Shown here: piece after piece, positions 1 through 10,605 of the stretch
Layout of the letters: each line of letters begins with the position of its first letter
Position numbering within the stretch: position 1 is the first letter of the stretch
DNA from: Heterocephalus glaber
Lineage: Eukaryota > Chordata > Mammalia > Rodentia > Bathyergidae
Reading direction: 5' to 3'
Assembly: GCF_000247695.1 (NCBI RefSeq)
Contig: NW_004624778.1
Location: forward strand, 9,917,868 to 9,981,867
Length of the DNA: 64,000 bases
The notes under the pieces: generated by a model
The model's input: only the letters and a program-made list of their open reading frames with translations
The model's database searches: none
What the model was told of the DNA's origin: nothing
Made by a program: the position numbers and the translations under genes

Positions 1-93
1 ATGGAGTACTACTCTGCCACAGAGAAGGATAAATTTGAGTCATTTGTAGGGAAATGGTTGTATCTTGAGACCATAATACTAAGCAGATGAGCT
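1..93 (+). mobile_element. L1 3'-region fragment cut by the window edge
   Basis: The sequence matches the L1 segment seen again at 12.94-13.03 kb and 18.94-19.02 kb (GGAGTACTACTCTGCCA, then a stretch ending CTTGAGACCATAAT). It is truncated on the left by the window start. Confidence 0.75.
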
Positions 94-131
94 TTTTGAA
101 CGGTTCTTTTGTTAGCCTGGGCCTACTTTTT

Positions 132-237
132 GGTTTTTTTGTTTGTTTGTTTTTGTTTTTTTTGGTACTGGGGATCAAACTCAGGACCTTGTGCTTGCAA
201 GGCAGGCGCCAGAACCACTGAGCTAAATCCCTGGCCC
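132..237 (-). mobile_element. ID-like tRNA-derived SINE with perfect target-site duplication
   Basis: Inverted ID-like SINE with T-rich tail, GGTACTGGGGATCAAACTC (B box), and AGCTAAATCCCTGGCC at the element's 5' end. Perfect 14-bp repeats TGGGCCTACTTTTT at 118-131 and 238-251 flank it. Confidence 0.92.
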
Positions 238-377
238 TGGGCCTACTTTTTATCTACTGAAACCTTGCTATGTTTTACCTCACCTAGTATAATATACACA
301 TTTGTAAAGTGACAACGTGATATAGAAAAAATTGAAATAAGACCTGCCTTGAAATTCCTTGGTTACTACTTTGAAGG

Positions 378-515
378 AGTGACCTGGTAAACTGTGTAAT
401 CTATTTAAGCCTCAGTTTTCTTGTCTATAAAGTGTGGAGATAACCTCATATTTACCTTAAAGGTCTATAAGAATTGTTAAATAAGGTAATATATGTGAAA
501 CTACTTAGTAAATGT
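378..515 (+). repeat. MIR SINE relic
   Basis: Shows the MIR order: TGACC, then GCCTCAGTTTTCTTGTCTATAAA, then an ATAACCTCATA-type segment and a degraded AT-rich end. Strongly diverged. Confidence 0.65.
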
Positions 516-632
516 AGTATTCTATTGGTCATTAGTTATCAAAACCATTTCTATAAATGTTGAATGATTAACATTCTTGCATGACTACATGGTCATTTAA
601 TCTGAGTTTGCTTAATACACTGGACAATTTTA

Positions 633-741
633 TTTTATTTTATTTTTTATTTTTTGTTATTTTTTTTGGTACTGGGGATCGAACTCAGGACCTTGCGCTT
701 GTGAAGTAGGCGGTGGCACCACTGAGCTAAATCCCTGGCCC
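633..741 (-). mobile_element. ID-like SINE with target-site duplication
   Basis: Inverted copy with a long T/AT tail. The 17-bp repeats at 616-632 and 742-758 differ at one position (TACACTGGACAATTTTA versus TACATTGGACAATTTTA). Confidence 0.92.
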
Positions 742-771
742 TACATTGGACAATTTTAGATTAGATGTTGT

Positions 772-1058
772 ACTCTCCCCACCCCAGTACTGGGGATTGA
801 ACTCAGGGCCTTCACAATGAACTATGTCCACAGCCTATTTTTTATTTATTTATTTTTTTATTGGTACCAGGGATCAAACTCAGGACCTTCCGCTTTCGAG
901 GCAGGCGCTGGAACCACTGAGCTAATCCCTGGCCCATGTTTTTTTATTTTTGAGACAGGGTCTCACTAAGTTGCCCAGGCTGGGGTTGAACTCGAAGTAT
1001 TCCTGCCTCAGCCTTCCAGAATGCTAGGATTACAGGCATATACTGCCACACCTGACTA
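772..1058 (-). mobile_element. Old B1-ID composite SINE split by a younger ID
   Basis: The ID part (772-834, CAGTACTGGGGATTGAACTC) and the B1 part (about 940-1058, GAGACAGGGTCTCACTAAG to TGCCACACCTGAC) are two pieces of one inverted composite. They are separated by the ID-like SINE at 861-935. Confidence 0.8.
861..935 (-). mobile_element. ID-like SINE nested in a B1-ID composite
   Basis: Inverted, nearly full-length copy: TTGGTACCAGGGATCAAACT to AGCTAATCCCTGGCCC. It interrupts the older composite between its B1 and ID halves. Confidence 0.88.
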
Positions 1059-1278
1059 AGATTGTTCTTTATGTACCTTAATTTAATGCTTTTCACTAGC
1101 TGAGTTTTGAAAATGTAACAGCCTCTGGATTAGTGCTATTTAGCCCATTTATGAACAGATGGCAGACCTCTTGTAGTATAAGAAACTTGCATGTTTTGTT
1201 CCTTTGGCCCAAGAGATCCATTTTTCAGCACTTCTTTTTGTAGTTTTCAAACTAGCCTTGAAGAACCATGGACTTGAA

Positions 1279-1338
1279 GAACTCAGGACCTTGTGCTTGT
1301 GAGGCAGGTGCAGTGCCACTGAACTAAATGCTCAGCCC
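1279..1338 (-). mobile_element. ID-like SINE fragment, 3' end missing
   Basis: Begins inside the B-box region (GAACTCAGGACCTTG) and runs to CTAAATGCTCAGCCC. The GGTACC end and the A tail are absent. Confidence 0.75.
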
Positions 1339-1373
1339 TTTTGTTTTATTTTTAATTTATTTTTTATTTTTTT

Positions 1374-1440
1374 GGTACTGGGGATCAGGTCCTTGTGCTT
1401 GCGAGGCAGGCAGCAGAACCACTGAGCTAAATCCCCAGCC
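1374..1440 (-). mobile_element. ID-like SINE with internal deletion
   Basis: GGTACTGGGGATCAGGTCCTT shows that the GAACTC part of the B-box region is deleted. The 5' end AGCTAAATCCCCAGCC is present. Confidence 0.85.
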
Positions 1441-1442
1441 TG

Positions 1443-1446
<4 letters not shown>

Positions 1447-1498
<52 letters not shown>
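1447..1498 (+). repeat. (GAT)n microsatellite, about 17 units
   Basis: An uninterrupted run of GAT triplets abutting the T-rich tail side of an inverted B1 element. Confidence 0.97.
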
Positions 1499-1645
1499 TT
1501 TTGTTTTTGAGACAGGGTCACGATGATGTTTTGTTTTTGAGACAGAGTCACGCTGTGTAGTTCAGGCTGGTCTTGAACTATGTATCCCAGGCTGGCCTTG
1601 AACTCAAGGCGATCCTCCTGCCTCAGCCTCCTGAGTGGTAGGATT
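1499..1645 (-). mobile_element. B1 SINE with a 30-bp tail duplication
   Basis: Inverted B1: GAGACAGAGTCACGCTGTGTAG, then CAGGCTGGCCTTGAACTC and CCTCCTGCCTCAGCCTCC. The block GATGATGTTTTGTTTTTGAG is present twice with a period of 30 bp (about 1491-1520 and 1521-1550). Confidence 0.85.
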
Positions 1646-2659
1646 CCTTGGGGTAGTTTTACCACTGAAGTTTTTTCATTGTCACCCCAATGCATTTGAA
1701 CTTGGTGATACAGGTGACATAACACCAAAGCTAGTATTTTTAGGTGACTGGCACCATTCATTGTATACACATTGTCAGGACAGCTGCTCAGGAGCCCCTG
1801 CAACAGTTTATGTGATGAAACTCATACCATTTGTTGCTTCTCGTATATGCCATGGGTTGCTAGTTCATAGTTTAGATACGAGGATGATTAGTAGCAGTGG
1901 TAGCTTGAGCTGCCTGCCCTCTTCTCATCTGAGTCAAAACTTAGTGCTGTATCCTGGCGGCTCTGAGTTCCATTATTTGACTGGAATGTGAAATTCAAGC
2001 TGTCAGTGTTTCTGAGACAGTTTTCATTGTTTGCAAGACAGGTCTTTACCTCTGCTAGGCCCTTTGAAGGACTCTAAACCGAGTACTTCACCCTCGTTCC
2101 TTTCACTGAACCCAAGCATGAACATTTCTGATGAATGAGCTCAGTGTTTCTGTTGTGACTTTTCAAACATGAGAAATTGATCCTTTATGTATGGCCCAGT
2201 ACTTACAGAATTTTGAAAGTCTAATTTATGAAATGGTATTACCAGCACTTTCTTTAAAGCTATTATTACTCAAATATTGTACAAAACTTATTTTAGAAAC
2301 AAATTTCACCCATTTTCTTAGTTTTTCATTTATGCCAACTAACATTGTTTGGGCATCTTAACTTTGCTGTGGATTTTTATTTTGCCTTGTTGTGAAGATC
2401 TTGGAGATTTAAATGAATCCAGAAAGCTGTTATCTTGATTGTAACTGATCTGGACACAATTCAAGAGCCCTGGCAAGAGTCCTTAAACAAGGGTCAGTTG
2501 AGAGAGCAATGGAACATAGAGGTGGCAGGGAGACAGACAGACATGGATGAAGGGGAAGAAGAAGGGTTTTGATTGTGAGTTTCATGAATTTGCATAATAG
2601 GCTCATTAAAAATATTCTCAGTATAACTGAAGTCATATTGTTTTCTCTTTTTCCGGTGG
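1646..2659 (+). other. End of the last ARK2N intron, unique sequence
   Basis: Intronic on the ARK2N strand. No recognisable transposon, RNA gene or conserved frame is visible between the B1 element ending near 1645 and the splice acceptor. Open frames here break up quickly and have no family resemblance. Confidence 0.6.
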
Positions 2660-2698
2660 TGGGATTAACCCAGCTTTTATTCTTCATGTCAACTGCAG
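2660..2698 (+). promoter_or_regulatory. Splice acceptor of the ARK2N terminal exon
   Basis: A pyrimidine-rich stretch (CTTTTATTCTTC) is followed by CAACTGCAG ending at 2698. The reading frame recognisable as ARK2N begins immediately after it. The intron is phase 2, because one exon base completes the split codon. Confidence 0.85.
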
Positions 2699-2888
2699 GT
2701 GTGTTCATCCTCGAGGGGGTGTGATTCAGAGTGTTTCTTCGTGGAAGCATGGCTCTGGCACACAGTATGTTAGCACCCGGCAAACACAGTCATGGACTAC
2801 TGTGACTCCCCAGCAGACTTGGGCTTCACCAGCAGAAGTCGTTGACCTTACCTTGGATGAGGATAGCAGACGTAAATACCTACTGTAA
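2699..2888 (+). CDS. ARK2N: ARK2N (C18orf25, Arkadia-like 1) last coding exon, C-terminal 62 codons
   Basis: The exon starts after a pyrimidine-rich tract and an AACTGCAG acceptor ending at 2698. Base 2699 completes a codon begun in the previous exon. From 2700 the frame is open for 62 codons to TAA at 2886-2888. It begins CVHPRGGVIQSVSSWKHG and ends DLTLDEDSRRKYLL. I recognise this from memory as the C-terminus of C18orf25, an Arkadia (RNF111)-related protein without a RING domain. Residues 47-55 of the exon, VVDLTLDED, form a classic SUMO-interaction motif: a hydrophobic VVDL core followed by acidic residues. The family is reported to be a nuclear adaptor-type protein, an AMPK substrate in muscle and a CK2-beta binder. 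The stop after the SIM and the long 3' UTR argue against RNF111, which continues to a C-terminal RING. The frame is intact, so this is a functional gene copy. Upstream exons lie outside the window. Confidence 0.9.
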
Positions 2889-5800
2889 TACATTGTCACT
2901 GTGTTTCCTCTGCACTGTTCCCTTCCACTTCCTCCTCCTCTTTGTGACACGGAAGTTCATTGTTATAGCTTCAGCTTCAGAAGCTCTTTGTGGCATTTGT
3001 AGAATTGAAACTCATGGAACCACACCTCCCTTTTTTTTTTTTAAATTAAAAGTCACTTAGGAAAAGAACATCACAGTTAAAACAGTTTCTTCTTTCCTTC
3101 AGTAGGAATATGAGAATGATAAATATTAATTGATGACTTTTAATCTTAGGAAAGTTGCCTTCCTTTTAGAATAGTATTTTAACTACCAAGTAAAGTGGAT
3201 TTCAGTTTTTGAATCTTGTATTTATTTTTCTGTATAATGAAATTAATATCTAGACTTGACCACTATTCGCCCACCTCATTGTCACTCCCACCTTGGGGCA
3301 TTCGCACACATACCAGTCAGGTCCTTAGTGGCACCTGATAGGGCATGTACATTTAAAAGCCTTTCTTTAAAAATAGAAGACAAAAATATTATAATTATTT
3401 TTTTCTTTTAGCTTGAATCTTCTGCCTTCCTTCTTGACTTTGCTCCTAGCTGACCTCCCACACCACAAATAATTGACATGCCCTTTGTGTTTATAAATAC
3501 TACTAAGTGACTTACTTGGTCTCCTTGTTGCAATAATTTTTAACTCTTTGGAAAATGTTTTCTTTGGAGCAGAGGCATTTTGGATAGATACCTACCATGA
3601 GGTTTTCTGGACATCTGAAGTGAGTTCTGAAAAATACATGGAAGAATCTCTTTCCCTCAGCTCTTTTCCCTGGTCTGTTCAAAAAATGGGAGAGCATTAA
3701 AACCTGTGTGGCTTTTAAGTGTAAAGGCACTTGGAAATCAGAGAGGAAAGTGCCTTCTTCACAGCTGGTATCTCCAAAAGGGGTGCATAATAACTATTTA
3801 ACACCTCAGCTGAACTGGACCTGATGCTGTATTTGGGTATTTTTCTCCTCTACCTTCTGAAAAAAAGGAAAAAAAAGTCAAAATATTCCACAAGAAGTCA
3901 GATACAAAGCACATTAATGGCACTGTAAATCTTACAGTATCTAAAGGAATGGCAAAAGGTAGTAGAAACTTCAGGGAATTCGGGAAATGCTAGCACTGGA
4001 GTTTTGTGGCATTAGTTACTACCTTTTTTTCTACAACACGTAATTACTAGTGAATTATTTTTAAAGCAATATCTAGAAATAGAACACTATGTATTGTGCA
4101 CAGGGAGGAGTGAAACAATATTTGCTCAGAAGACTTCACCTTTTGTTGGATTTTTTGTTTGCTCTTTTTGTTTTGTGTTTTTTGTTTCCACTGTTACCGA
4201 ATGATGTTGCTATGGCCCTCTATCTCCCTCCCCAAATGCCTTGGTGGCTCTTTCTGGTCCTAAAAGCATGAGAATTACCATTTTCAGTTTCCATTCAGTG
4301 AACACACATTTACCCAGTGCGTGCTCTGCATCAAGCACTCTGTAGAGTGGGTGCTGTGGAGGCCTTGAAGCTGAATGAGATACAGCCTGCATGCGCATGC
4401 ATAAGTCTGCCTGGTTCCACCTGCCTGGCCTTTTCTTCTTTTTGTGTATGTGTGTAAAGATAATTTTATTCCTTTACCCTTCCTGTTGCTTTAGTTCTTC
4501 TGTGTACCCCCTTCTTTCACAGGAATGTATTTTAGCATGTGTTCTTTGATCTTCTCTGAGAGCATCTCATTTGATCTGGCCTCTGTTCTTCACAAACATT
4601 TTATTTTTTCCTCCAGTCCATTTTTAATTGACCAGGTTAATAAGATCATGAACCTTCAGTTTTAGCACCTCATATATCACATTCTCTCACATGGCCACAA
4701 TCTTAGACAAAAACCAAAGACCCAGAGGCCAGAGCGAAACAGGACCTCCTGAAGATTCACTACTGGTGTATCCTTGGACCTTCACATTTTACTTTAGGAT
4801 TAATTTATTGAATTTTACTGTTACACGTTTTTTTAAACTTGAAGTAAAATACTAGACAAAACAGAAATGTATAATTTCTGGTCTGTGTTTTCCAGGAAAA
4901 TCATTGAGAAGAGAGTAGCATGGAGTATATATATGACTTGAAGGTTTTGCAACTTTATATCCCCTCCCCATACCCCAGGATCAGGGCACAGTCTTGTTTT
5001 AAAGAATGTTTTTTGTATTACCTGTTTTAATGTTAATAGTGTGTTTTTTCCAACTCTATACAGCAGGTGATTTCCTTTGGTTTGCTGTGTACACTGTGGA
5101 TGGGGCAGAGTGGAGTTGCAGTCAGGCTCTTTTTCTGGCCTCTTGCCTTTATATTGGGTTGCACTTTTCCCTCACTTGTTCCTTTTCTAACTCCCTGCTG
5201 ACCTGATTTGATGTACCAGAACAGAAGTTTAGGCATTAAGATGCAAAAGAGGAAAGGGAAGAGATGTTAGACAATCAGCTCTCTCCCCTACCTTCTAGGT
5301 TGGGACTTTTAACCTAATAACTAATCAGATTATCTTTCAGCTCTTCTTTCATTACTGCATCCAGAAGAGTGGAAATGGAGTTTCAGGCAAGGTATTAATG
5401 AGAACATTCTATGATCTTGTACCATTTGAAATTTCTTTTAAAGGGATTGTTTTCTTAAACAAATTTTCCCGTTTGGTACCATAAATAATTCTTCATGCTT
5501 CACAAGACATTGTTCAAAGTAACATCTCTGTTAAAGTGGTACAGGTGGGTCACCAATTGCTTTATTACCACAACTTGGTTAAGTTTCCTTCCCCTGCAAT
5601 TTGAAAAAACAGAGCAGCACCCTAGCTGTTGAATCATCATGATTACCCTGTAACTTACAATTGTGGCTAAGCAGTAATTTTTCATTTTGATGGTAGGGGC
5701 CAGACTAGGTGGACTCCATTATTTACAATCAGGTATTCTATAAACTGTGGTTTTGTCATCAGATGTGAACACAGACTGTCTGATTTGCTACTTTAGTCAT

Positions 5801-5989
5801 TTGCTCATATTTACTTTTAGAAGATTAGCACCTAGATAACAAAAAAATTTGTTGCCTGCTTTTTAAACTGTGTCACAAGGTTTTTGAGAAAGCCTGAGAC
5901 ACAATTTTGTATTTTAGTTTTAACCATTTTTTAAAGCAAAGAGCTGAGCCCCTAATCCTTGTTCTCCAATGTGTATGATGTGACTTCCA

Positions 5990-5997
5990 TGTATATA
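5990..5997 (+). promoter_or_regulatory. Pumilio-type element TGTATATA in the 3' UTR
   Basis: The octamer matches the PUM1/PUM2 consensus UGUANAUA exactly and lies within the inferred ARK2N 3' UTR. Function is inferred only from motif and position. An octamer of this kind also occurs by chance in AT-rich DNA. Confidence 0.35.
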
Positions 5998-6468
5998 TAA
6001 AAATGATTGCACCCTAACCAAACTTCCTCAGATTGTGCACTGTTTGTTTAAAATAATCATGTATTTTAGTCCAATGCTGTTGTATTTTTTCATTTTATTT
6101 AAAACACTACTTATTCTTTTAACAAATTTTAAAGGGTAGTGATCTTAAAAAAAAATCACTGGATAACTAGGAAATTTTTTGTTGTTTTGTGTTTTAAAAG
6201 AGTGGAAAGGTCATAGAACCTTTTGCTTCTCGTACCATAAACATGAAATGTCAGCCATTGTATGGCTAGGAACCAATGCACTTGGCGGTTAACACATCTG
6301 CTGTTGCTGGGGTGTAAGCATGGACGTGATGCAGTGACGACAAATCATTGCGTAGAAGTAAAGTTTTCAAATGTGCAACTCTAGTTTTTAAAATGAAATT
6401 TGGTTCTTTACATTCATTACTTAGTTTTTGTTTCCATTTAGTATTTAATGGTCTTTGGAGAAAAAAAT

Positions 6469-6474
6469 AATAAA
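6469..6474 (+). promoter_or_regulatory. Proximal poly(A) signal AATAAA of ARK2N
   Basis: A canonical hexamer followed within 20-30 bases by a GT/T-rich stretch (GTGTTATATATATATTTTTT), as expected for a cleavage site. It could be used instead of, or as well as, the signal at 6568. Confidence 0.5.
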
Positions 6475-6567
6475 ACAGAGTGTTATATATATATTTTTTG
6501 GTGCAAGATAAGATTTTCTGTTTTTTGAAATAAGTCTGTAGCATAAAGGTTAAACTATTTTAAGACA

Positions 6568-6573
6568 AATAAA
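6568..6573 (+). promoter_or_regulatory. Distal poly(A) signal AATAAA of ARK2N
   Basis: A canonical hexamer followed by GAGTGTATTT and then T-rich sequence. Transposon copies reappear beyond about 7.3 kb, which fits this being the transcript end. Confidence 0.5.
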
Positions 6574-6595
6574 ATAGAGTGTATTTAAACAATGA

Positions 6596-7299
6596 TATTT
6601 TCTGAGAATTTTTTTACTGTCAGCTTCAGTTAATTAAGTGGAGCCTAGAGGAGCTCCCAAGATAACTTTGGATGTGAAAGTGGATTATATTTTGTTAAGA
6701 TTGTTGTAAGGTGCCTGATTTTTTCCAAATGATACCTGAGTCCTACTCCCAAGATGTTTGGCCAAGTAGCCTGTGCTGTATCAGCTCAAGATCAGAATAG
6801 TTCTACATTAGCTTTCCTGTAGCCCCTACTTCCCTCTCCAGGTAGGACCAGTGAGAAAGAGCTCAGAGAGGTCTCTGTAGGCTCCCTAGCGTTGGGCACC
6901 TCTGCTCCGGGGAACTAGACTCCTGTGGTTTTTCCTCATGTGTAGTCTTTTCCCAGAGACCAGCACATCAAGGTTAAGATACTGCAGCTGCACTGAAGCA
7001 AGTACATATGGTATAGAGTGTTTTAAAGGTAGCCTCATGAACTTGCCCCCTAGTTTGAGTCTACTTTCAGATTTTTAAATTTGGTTATAAAAGTGATAGC
7101 CACTGCCATAACATCTCATGGCTTATAACTTCACATGAAGGAGAATGGGTGAAACCCATCTTTACTAATATCTCAACTCCTGAATCTCTCAATTTTCCTC
7201 AGGAATTTTTAGTTCTGCTTGCACTTGAAAGAGATCTGTTAACAACTAGGAAATTCATTGTTAACAAGTAGGAAATGTTTTCAGGTTTTGTGTTTTTGT
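6596..7299. other. Intergenic DNA, nothing recognised
   Basis: No transposon or gene recognised. At 7239-7282 a 22-bp unit beginning TTAACAACTAGGAAA is tandemly repeated almost twice. Confidence 0.4.
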
Positions 7300-7380
7300 T
7301 TTTGGCAGTACCGGGGATTGAACCCAGGCCCTTGCACATGCTAGACAAATGCTTTACCACTGAGTTATAGCCCAAGGCCC
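7300..7380 (-). mobile_element. Older ID SINE, Ala-tRNA-like type
   Basis: Inverted copy: CAGTACCGGGGATTGAACCC, then CCTTGCACATGCTAGACAAA and TACCACTGAGTTATAGC. It resembles the classic ID/tRNA-Ala form more than the abundant local subtype. Confidence 0.82.
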
Positions 7381-7733
7381 TTTTTTCATTTTTTAAAATG
7401 CTTTTATATTAACTTACATTTGAGACCTAGACATTTTAATGCCTACTAACTCTATTAAATGCCTTTGACCCTAGCAGAAAATTATTTACCTAGGACTGTA
7501 CTTTTGAACCTTTTCACCTTTGGATGCTGCCTTTGAAGAGCAGGCACAAGTCAAAGCCCTTCAAGTTCCTGGTTTACTCTTTGATCGCATTTGGGCTTCT
7601 TCCTTTTATTTGCTGTCTTTAGGTCTTCCCTTCCCTTAATATGTTTATTTTTCATAGTACATGCCAGCTATTTATAACTTCAATCTAAATAGAAAGATTA
7701 TAGATGAATTTATACTAAATATATACATATCGA

Positions 7734-7790
7734 GGCTGGGGATTTAGCTCTGGTTCCGGCACCTGCCTTGCAAGCAGGTGCCTTACACAC
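7734..7790 (+). mobile_element. ID-like SINE, 3' half replaced by CA repeat
   Basis: GAGGCTGGGGATTTAGCTC, then CTGGTTCCGGCACCTGCCTT, break off after the anticodon-arm region and pass directly into a CA-rich microsatellite. Confidence 0.8.
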
Positions 7791-7820
7791 TCACACATAC
7801 ACACACAAACACACACATAT
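7785..7820 (+). repeat. CA-rich microsatellite
   Basis: An imperfect (CA)n run following the truncated ID-like SINE. Confidence 0.9.
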
Positions 7821-8482
7821 CTCTTCAGCTTCATTCTGGGTTTTATTTTAATCCTCTTACTTTTCCATGAAGGAGTGGTCCCTAGATCATCCACAAGTAT
7901 TACTTCCTTAACTCCATGTTTGAGAGCACTGATACACAGAAATAGAGGTTTCTGGGCTATGGTGGAACTTTGGGTGGGAGAGTCTCCTAGAAGGCCATAG
8001 AAAGTAGTGGAAGGAGCAGTGAGCTTGTGAAAGAGGCAAATGATGATCATGAGTTTCAGAGATACAGAACTTCCATTGTCAAAGGATGCTTTGATGCCAT
8101 CTCTTGGCTCAATTCAGTGCTGCTATTGGTCTGCTCTTCACATGGCATGCCTTCGAGGTAGACATGACATTAGGGATTCCTTTGTGTGGCAAGGACTCAC
8201 CGTTCCTTCTGCCACATCTTAACATGCCATTTGGTATGGTGGGTGTGTAAAGGGTGGAAGTGAGTACTGGCGACAAAATGAAACCTCTTCAGAGAGGTAT
8301 GGCAGCAGCAGTTGGTGTGATCTGCTCCTAGAAACTGGCCTGCTGGTTGGGAATGCCCCTTGATTGTAAATTTTATCTAACTTTTACTGTTCAATGAAAG
8401 GCTATCACCAGCTTTATCCTTTGTGCTTTGATAACTGATATGTCAGTATGTCAAAGAATCCGATCTGTTCTTTTTTCTTTTC
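7821..8482. other. Intergenic DNA, nothing recognised
   Basis: Mixed-composition sequence with no clear repeat family or coding signal. Confidence 0.4.
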
Positions 8483-8548
8483 GGTACCAGGGATCGAACT
8501 CGGGTCATTGAGCCTGCACAGCAGGTGACAAAACCACTTAGCTGGGAG
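8483..8548 (-). mobile_element. Diverged ID-like SINE
   Basis: TCGGTACCAGGGATCGAACT is followed by a diverged middle and CCACTTAGCTGGGA. The extreme 5' end is lost. Confidence 0.75.
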
Positions 8549-8999
8549 TGAGCAGATGAAGTGTTCTGGACTACAGAGCCCTCTCTCACACAGCTGACTT
8601 TGAAGCAAGTACATGTGACTTGAGGATTGGTGTGGATACTGGAACAGAAGGGGTCAGGCTAGAGGGTGGGTGAGTGAGCTATAAAAGGCGTGACCCAGGA
8701 AGGCCATGTATCTGCTAAAGGATTTGGTTTTTATACCTATAAATTGAAGAATGTCTTAGATTTTTTTTTCTGAGACTGAAAGGTCGGGCTGTGCTATTTT
8801 AGGGGATAATTCATTGTTCTGCAGAACCATCAGGCTTTTCAGGCAGGAACTTTAGGGCTGCTCACTCCTAAAAGCTGTTTAAAACACTACCATTTGCTCC
8901 TTTCATGTTAACTTTCGGAAGGCGTTGCATGACTAACACCCACACAACTTTGAATTTCTCTGAGCTCTTTATTTTTAAAGATTTTGTTTTGTTTTGTTG

Positions 9000-9154
9000 C
9001 GGGGGGGGGGTTGGCTTTGAGACAGGGTCTTGCTGTGTAGTCCAGGCTAGCCCTGAGCCCACTATGTAGCCCCGGTTGGCCTTGAACTCATAGTGATCCT
9101 CCTGCCTCAGCCTCCCAAGTGCTGGAATTACAGGTATGTGCTACCACACCTGAC
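9000..9154 (-). mobile_element. Full-length B1 SINE
   Basis: Inverted B1 with the internal duplication typical of rodent B1: GTCCAGGCTAGCCCTGAGCC, then CCCCGGTTGGCCTTGAACTC. It continues to GTGCTGGAATTACAGGTATG. A run of ten G lies at the tail side (9001-9010). Confidence 0.9.
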
Positions 9155-9649
9155 TCAAAGTTTTAAGAGAATGTTTATTTCAAAATTTCTACATGTGGTA
9201 AGAAATGGTACAGATTATTATCCTAATTGTGCAAATTGGAAAATGGAGAACAGAAGAGTAACAATGTATCCAAACTTACATAGCTAGATTTTACAGGAGC
9301 AGATTTTATTTTTAGAGTTCAAATGAGGACTTTTTAACTTTAAGGAAAAGAAAACCCCATTTCTCTGCCTGGATTTTCTTCATTCTTTTTGCTGTTGCTT
9401 TTACCTTATTCTGGCCTGAGAAGAAACAAAAGTATTGCTGAATAGGTATATTTGATGTAAACATCATAGGTCAGAACTGCACATCTGAGTGTGTCCCAGC
9501 TCAGTTCCTGCAGTGACCATGCAAATTTTTTCTATAGATAAGTTCCTTGCCTCATAGTTTATGGAACATGAAAATACAGATCCAATAAACAGGAAAAGAT
9601 CTGTGGGCTCACTGTTAATTTTGGAAATGCAAACTTGCACTGCAGTATG

Positions 9650-10560
9650 GTATTCACTTAGGTAGGAATATATTTAAATCCAACCAGAAGACAATAACTG
9701 CAACTTGCATGTCGGCTTATGAGTAAAATTTGCTTTGACAATTGGGGAACTAGAATTGCCTGATGAAGCTGAACACACGCGTATGCCATGACCCAGCAAT
9801 TCCAGTCCTTGGGATAAAAACCCTTGGATAAAACAGTTTGAACTGTGGTTACAGCTGACATAGGAACATAATGGAATCAACTCAGTATCTATCTATAAGC
9901 TTGCTTTGGTTTATTTCCTTAAGAAACTAAGATAACAGAAAATTGCAAACAGTATTGTTAAACAATCTTATGCTTATTATATATCAATACACAAATATAC
10001 AAAAAAGTGTGCATGTGCACAAGACCAAGATGTGCAATGTGTTAACTGTAAAAAAAAGATAGGGCCAGGGATTTAGCTCAGCGGTGCCACCACTTGCCTC
10101 AAAAATGCAAGGCCCCAAGTTCTATCCCCGGTACCAAAAAAAAAAAAAAAAAGATAGGCAAACCCATGGTTTTAGAGAAATTAGTATGTGGTATTATTTT
10201 TCCCCCAGCTTTTGGCTATTTCAGTGTGGATCCAAGGCTGGGTTCAAAATTTATTTGCACAATGTTAAGCCACCATGGAGATTAATGAACTAGAGCTATA
10301 CTTGAACACTTATATAAATCATATCAACATGGATTAATCTCAACAGTGTAGATTTGAGAAGAAGCAAGTTGCAGAATATGTAAATGATGCCATTTATAGG
10401 AAAATGTAAAAGACAAAGCAATACTATGTATTAAAAAGGCCATATACACATGTAGGAAGAATATAATGAAATACATGAGAATAATAAATACTAAATGCAG
10501 GATAATGGTTACTTCTGGATGGGGAGGGTACAAGGGATCGAACTCAGGTGATAAAATTTC
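9650..10560 (+). mobile_element. Ancient L1 3' region relic
   Basis: Diverged but recognisable L1 phrases: CATGACCCAGCAATTCCAGT, AACTAGAGCTATACTTGAAC, ATCAACATGGATTAATCTC and AAGCAAGTTGCAGAATATG. The SINE at 10062-10150 interrupts it. Boundaries are approximate. Confidence 0.6.
10062..10150 (+). mobile_element. ID-like SINE
   Basis: Sense copy with A-box region ATTTAGCTCAGCGG, B-box TTCTATCCCCGGTACC and a pure A tail. The flanks share AAAAAGATAG as a target-site duplication. Confidence 0.9.
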
Positions 10561-10605
10561 TTAAACTGTGTAATGGAAACATAGATGAAGTTACTTTTTG
10601 TACCT

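Larger units (their letters stand above)
2889..6595 (+). other. ARK2N: Probable ARK2N 3' untranslated region
   Basis: About 3.7 kb follows the ARK2N stop without any recognisable B1, ID, MIR or L1 insertion, whereas the DNA on both sides is full of them. The stretch is AT-rich and ends with two poly(A) signals near 6.47 and 6.57 kb. It contains a perfect Pumilio-type element TGTATATA at 5990-5997 and several ATTTA motifs. A long 3' UTR of this kind fits the known ARK2N transcript. The exact cleavage site is inferred, and use of both signals is possible. Confidence 0.7.

Noticed and set aside
1357..1803. 148-residue frame with a poly-isoleucine run
   Set aside because: It is the (GAT)n microsatellite plus B1 and ID SINEs read in one frame.
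10062..10150. tRNA gene because of TAGCTCAGCGG and GTTCTATCCCC boxes
   Set aside because: It has an A tail, a target duplication and a broken cloverleaf, and belongs to the abundant ID-like SINE family.
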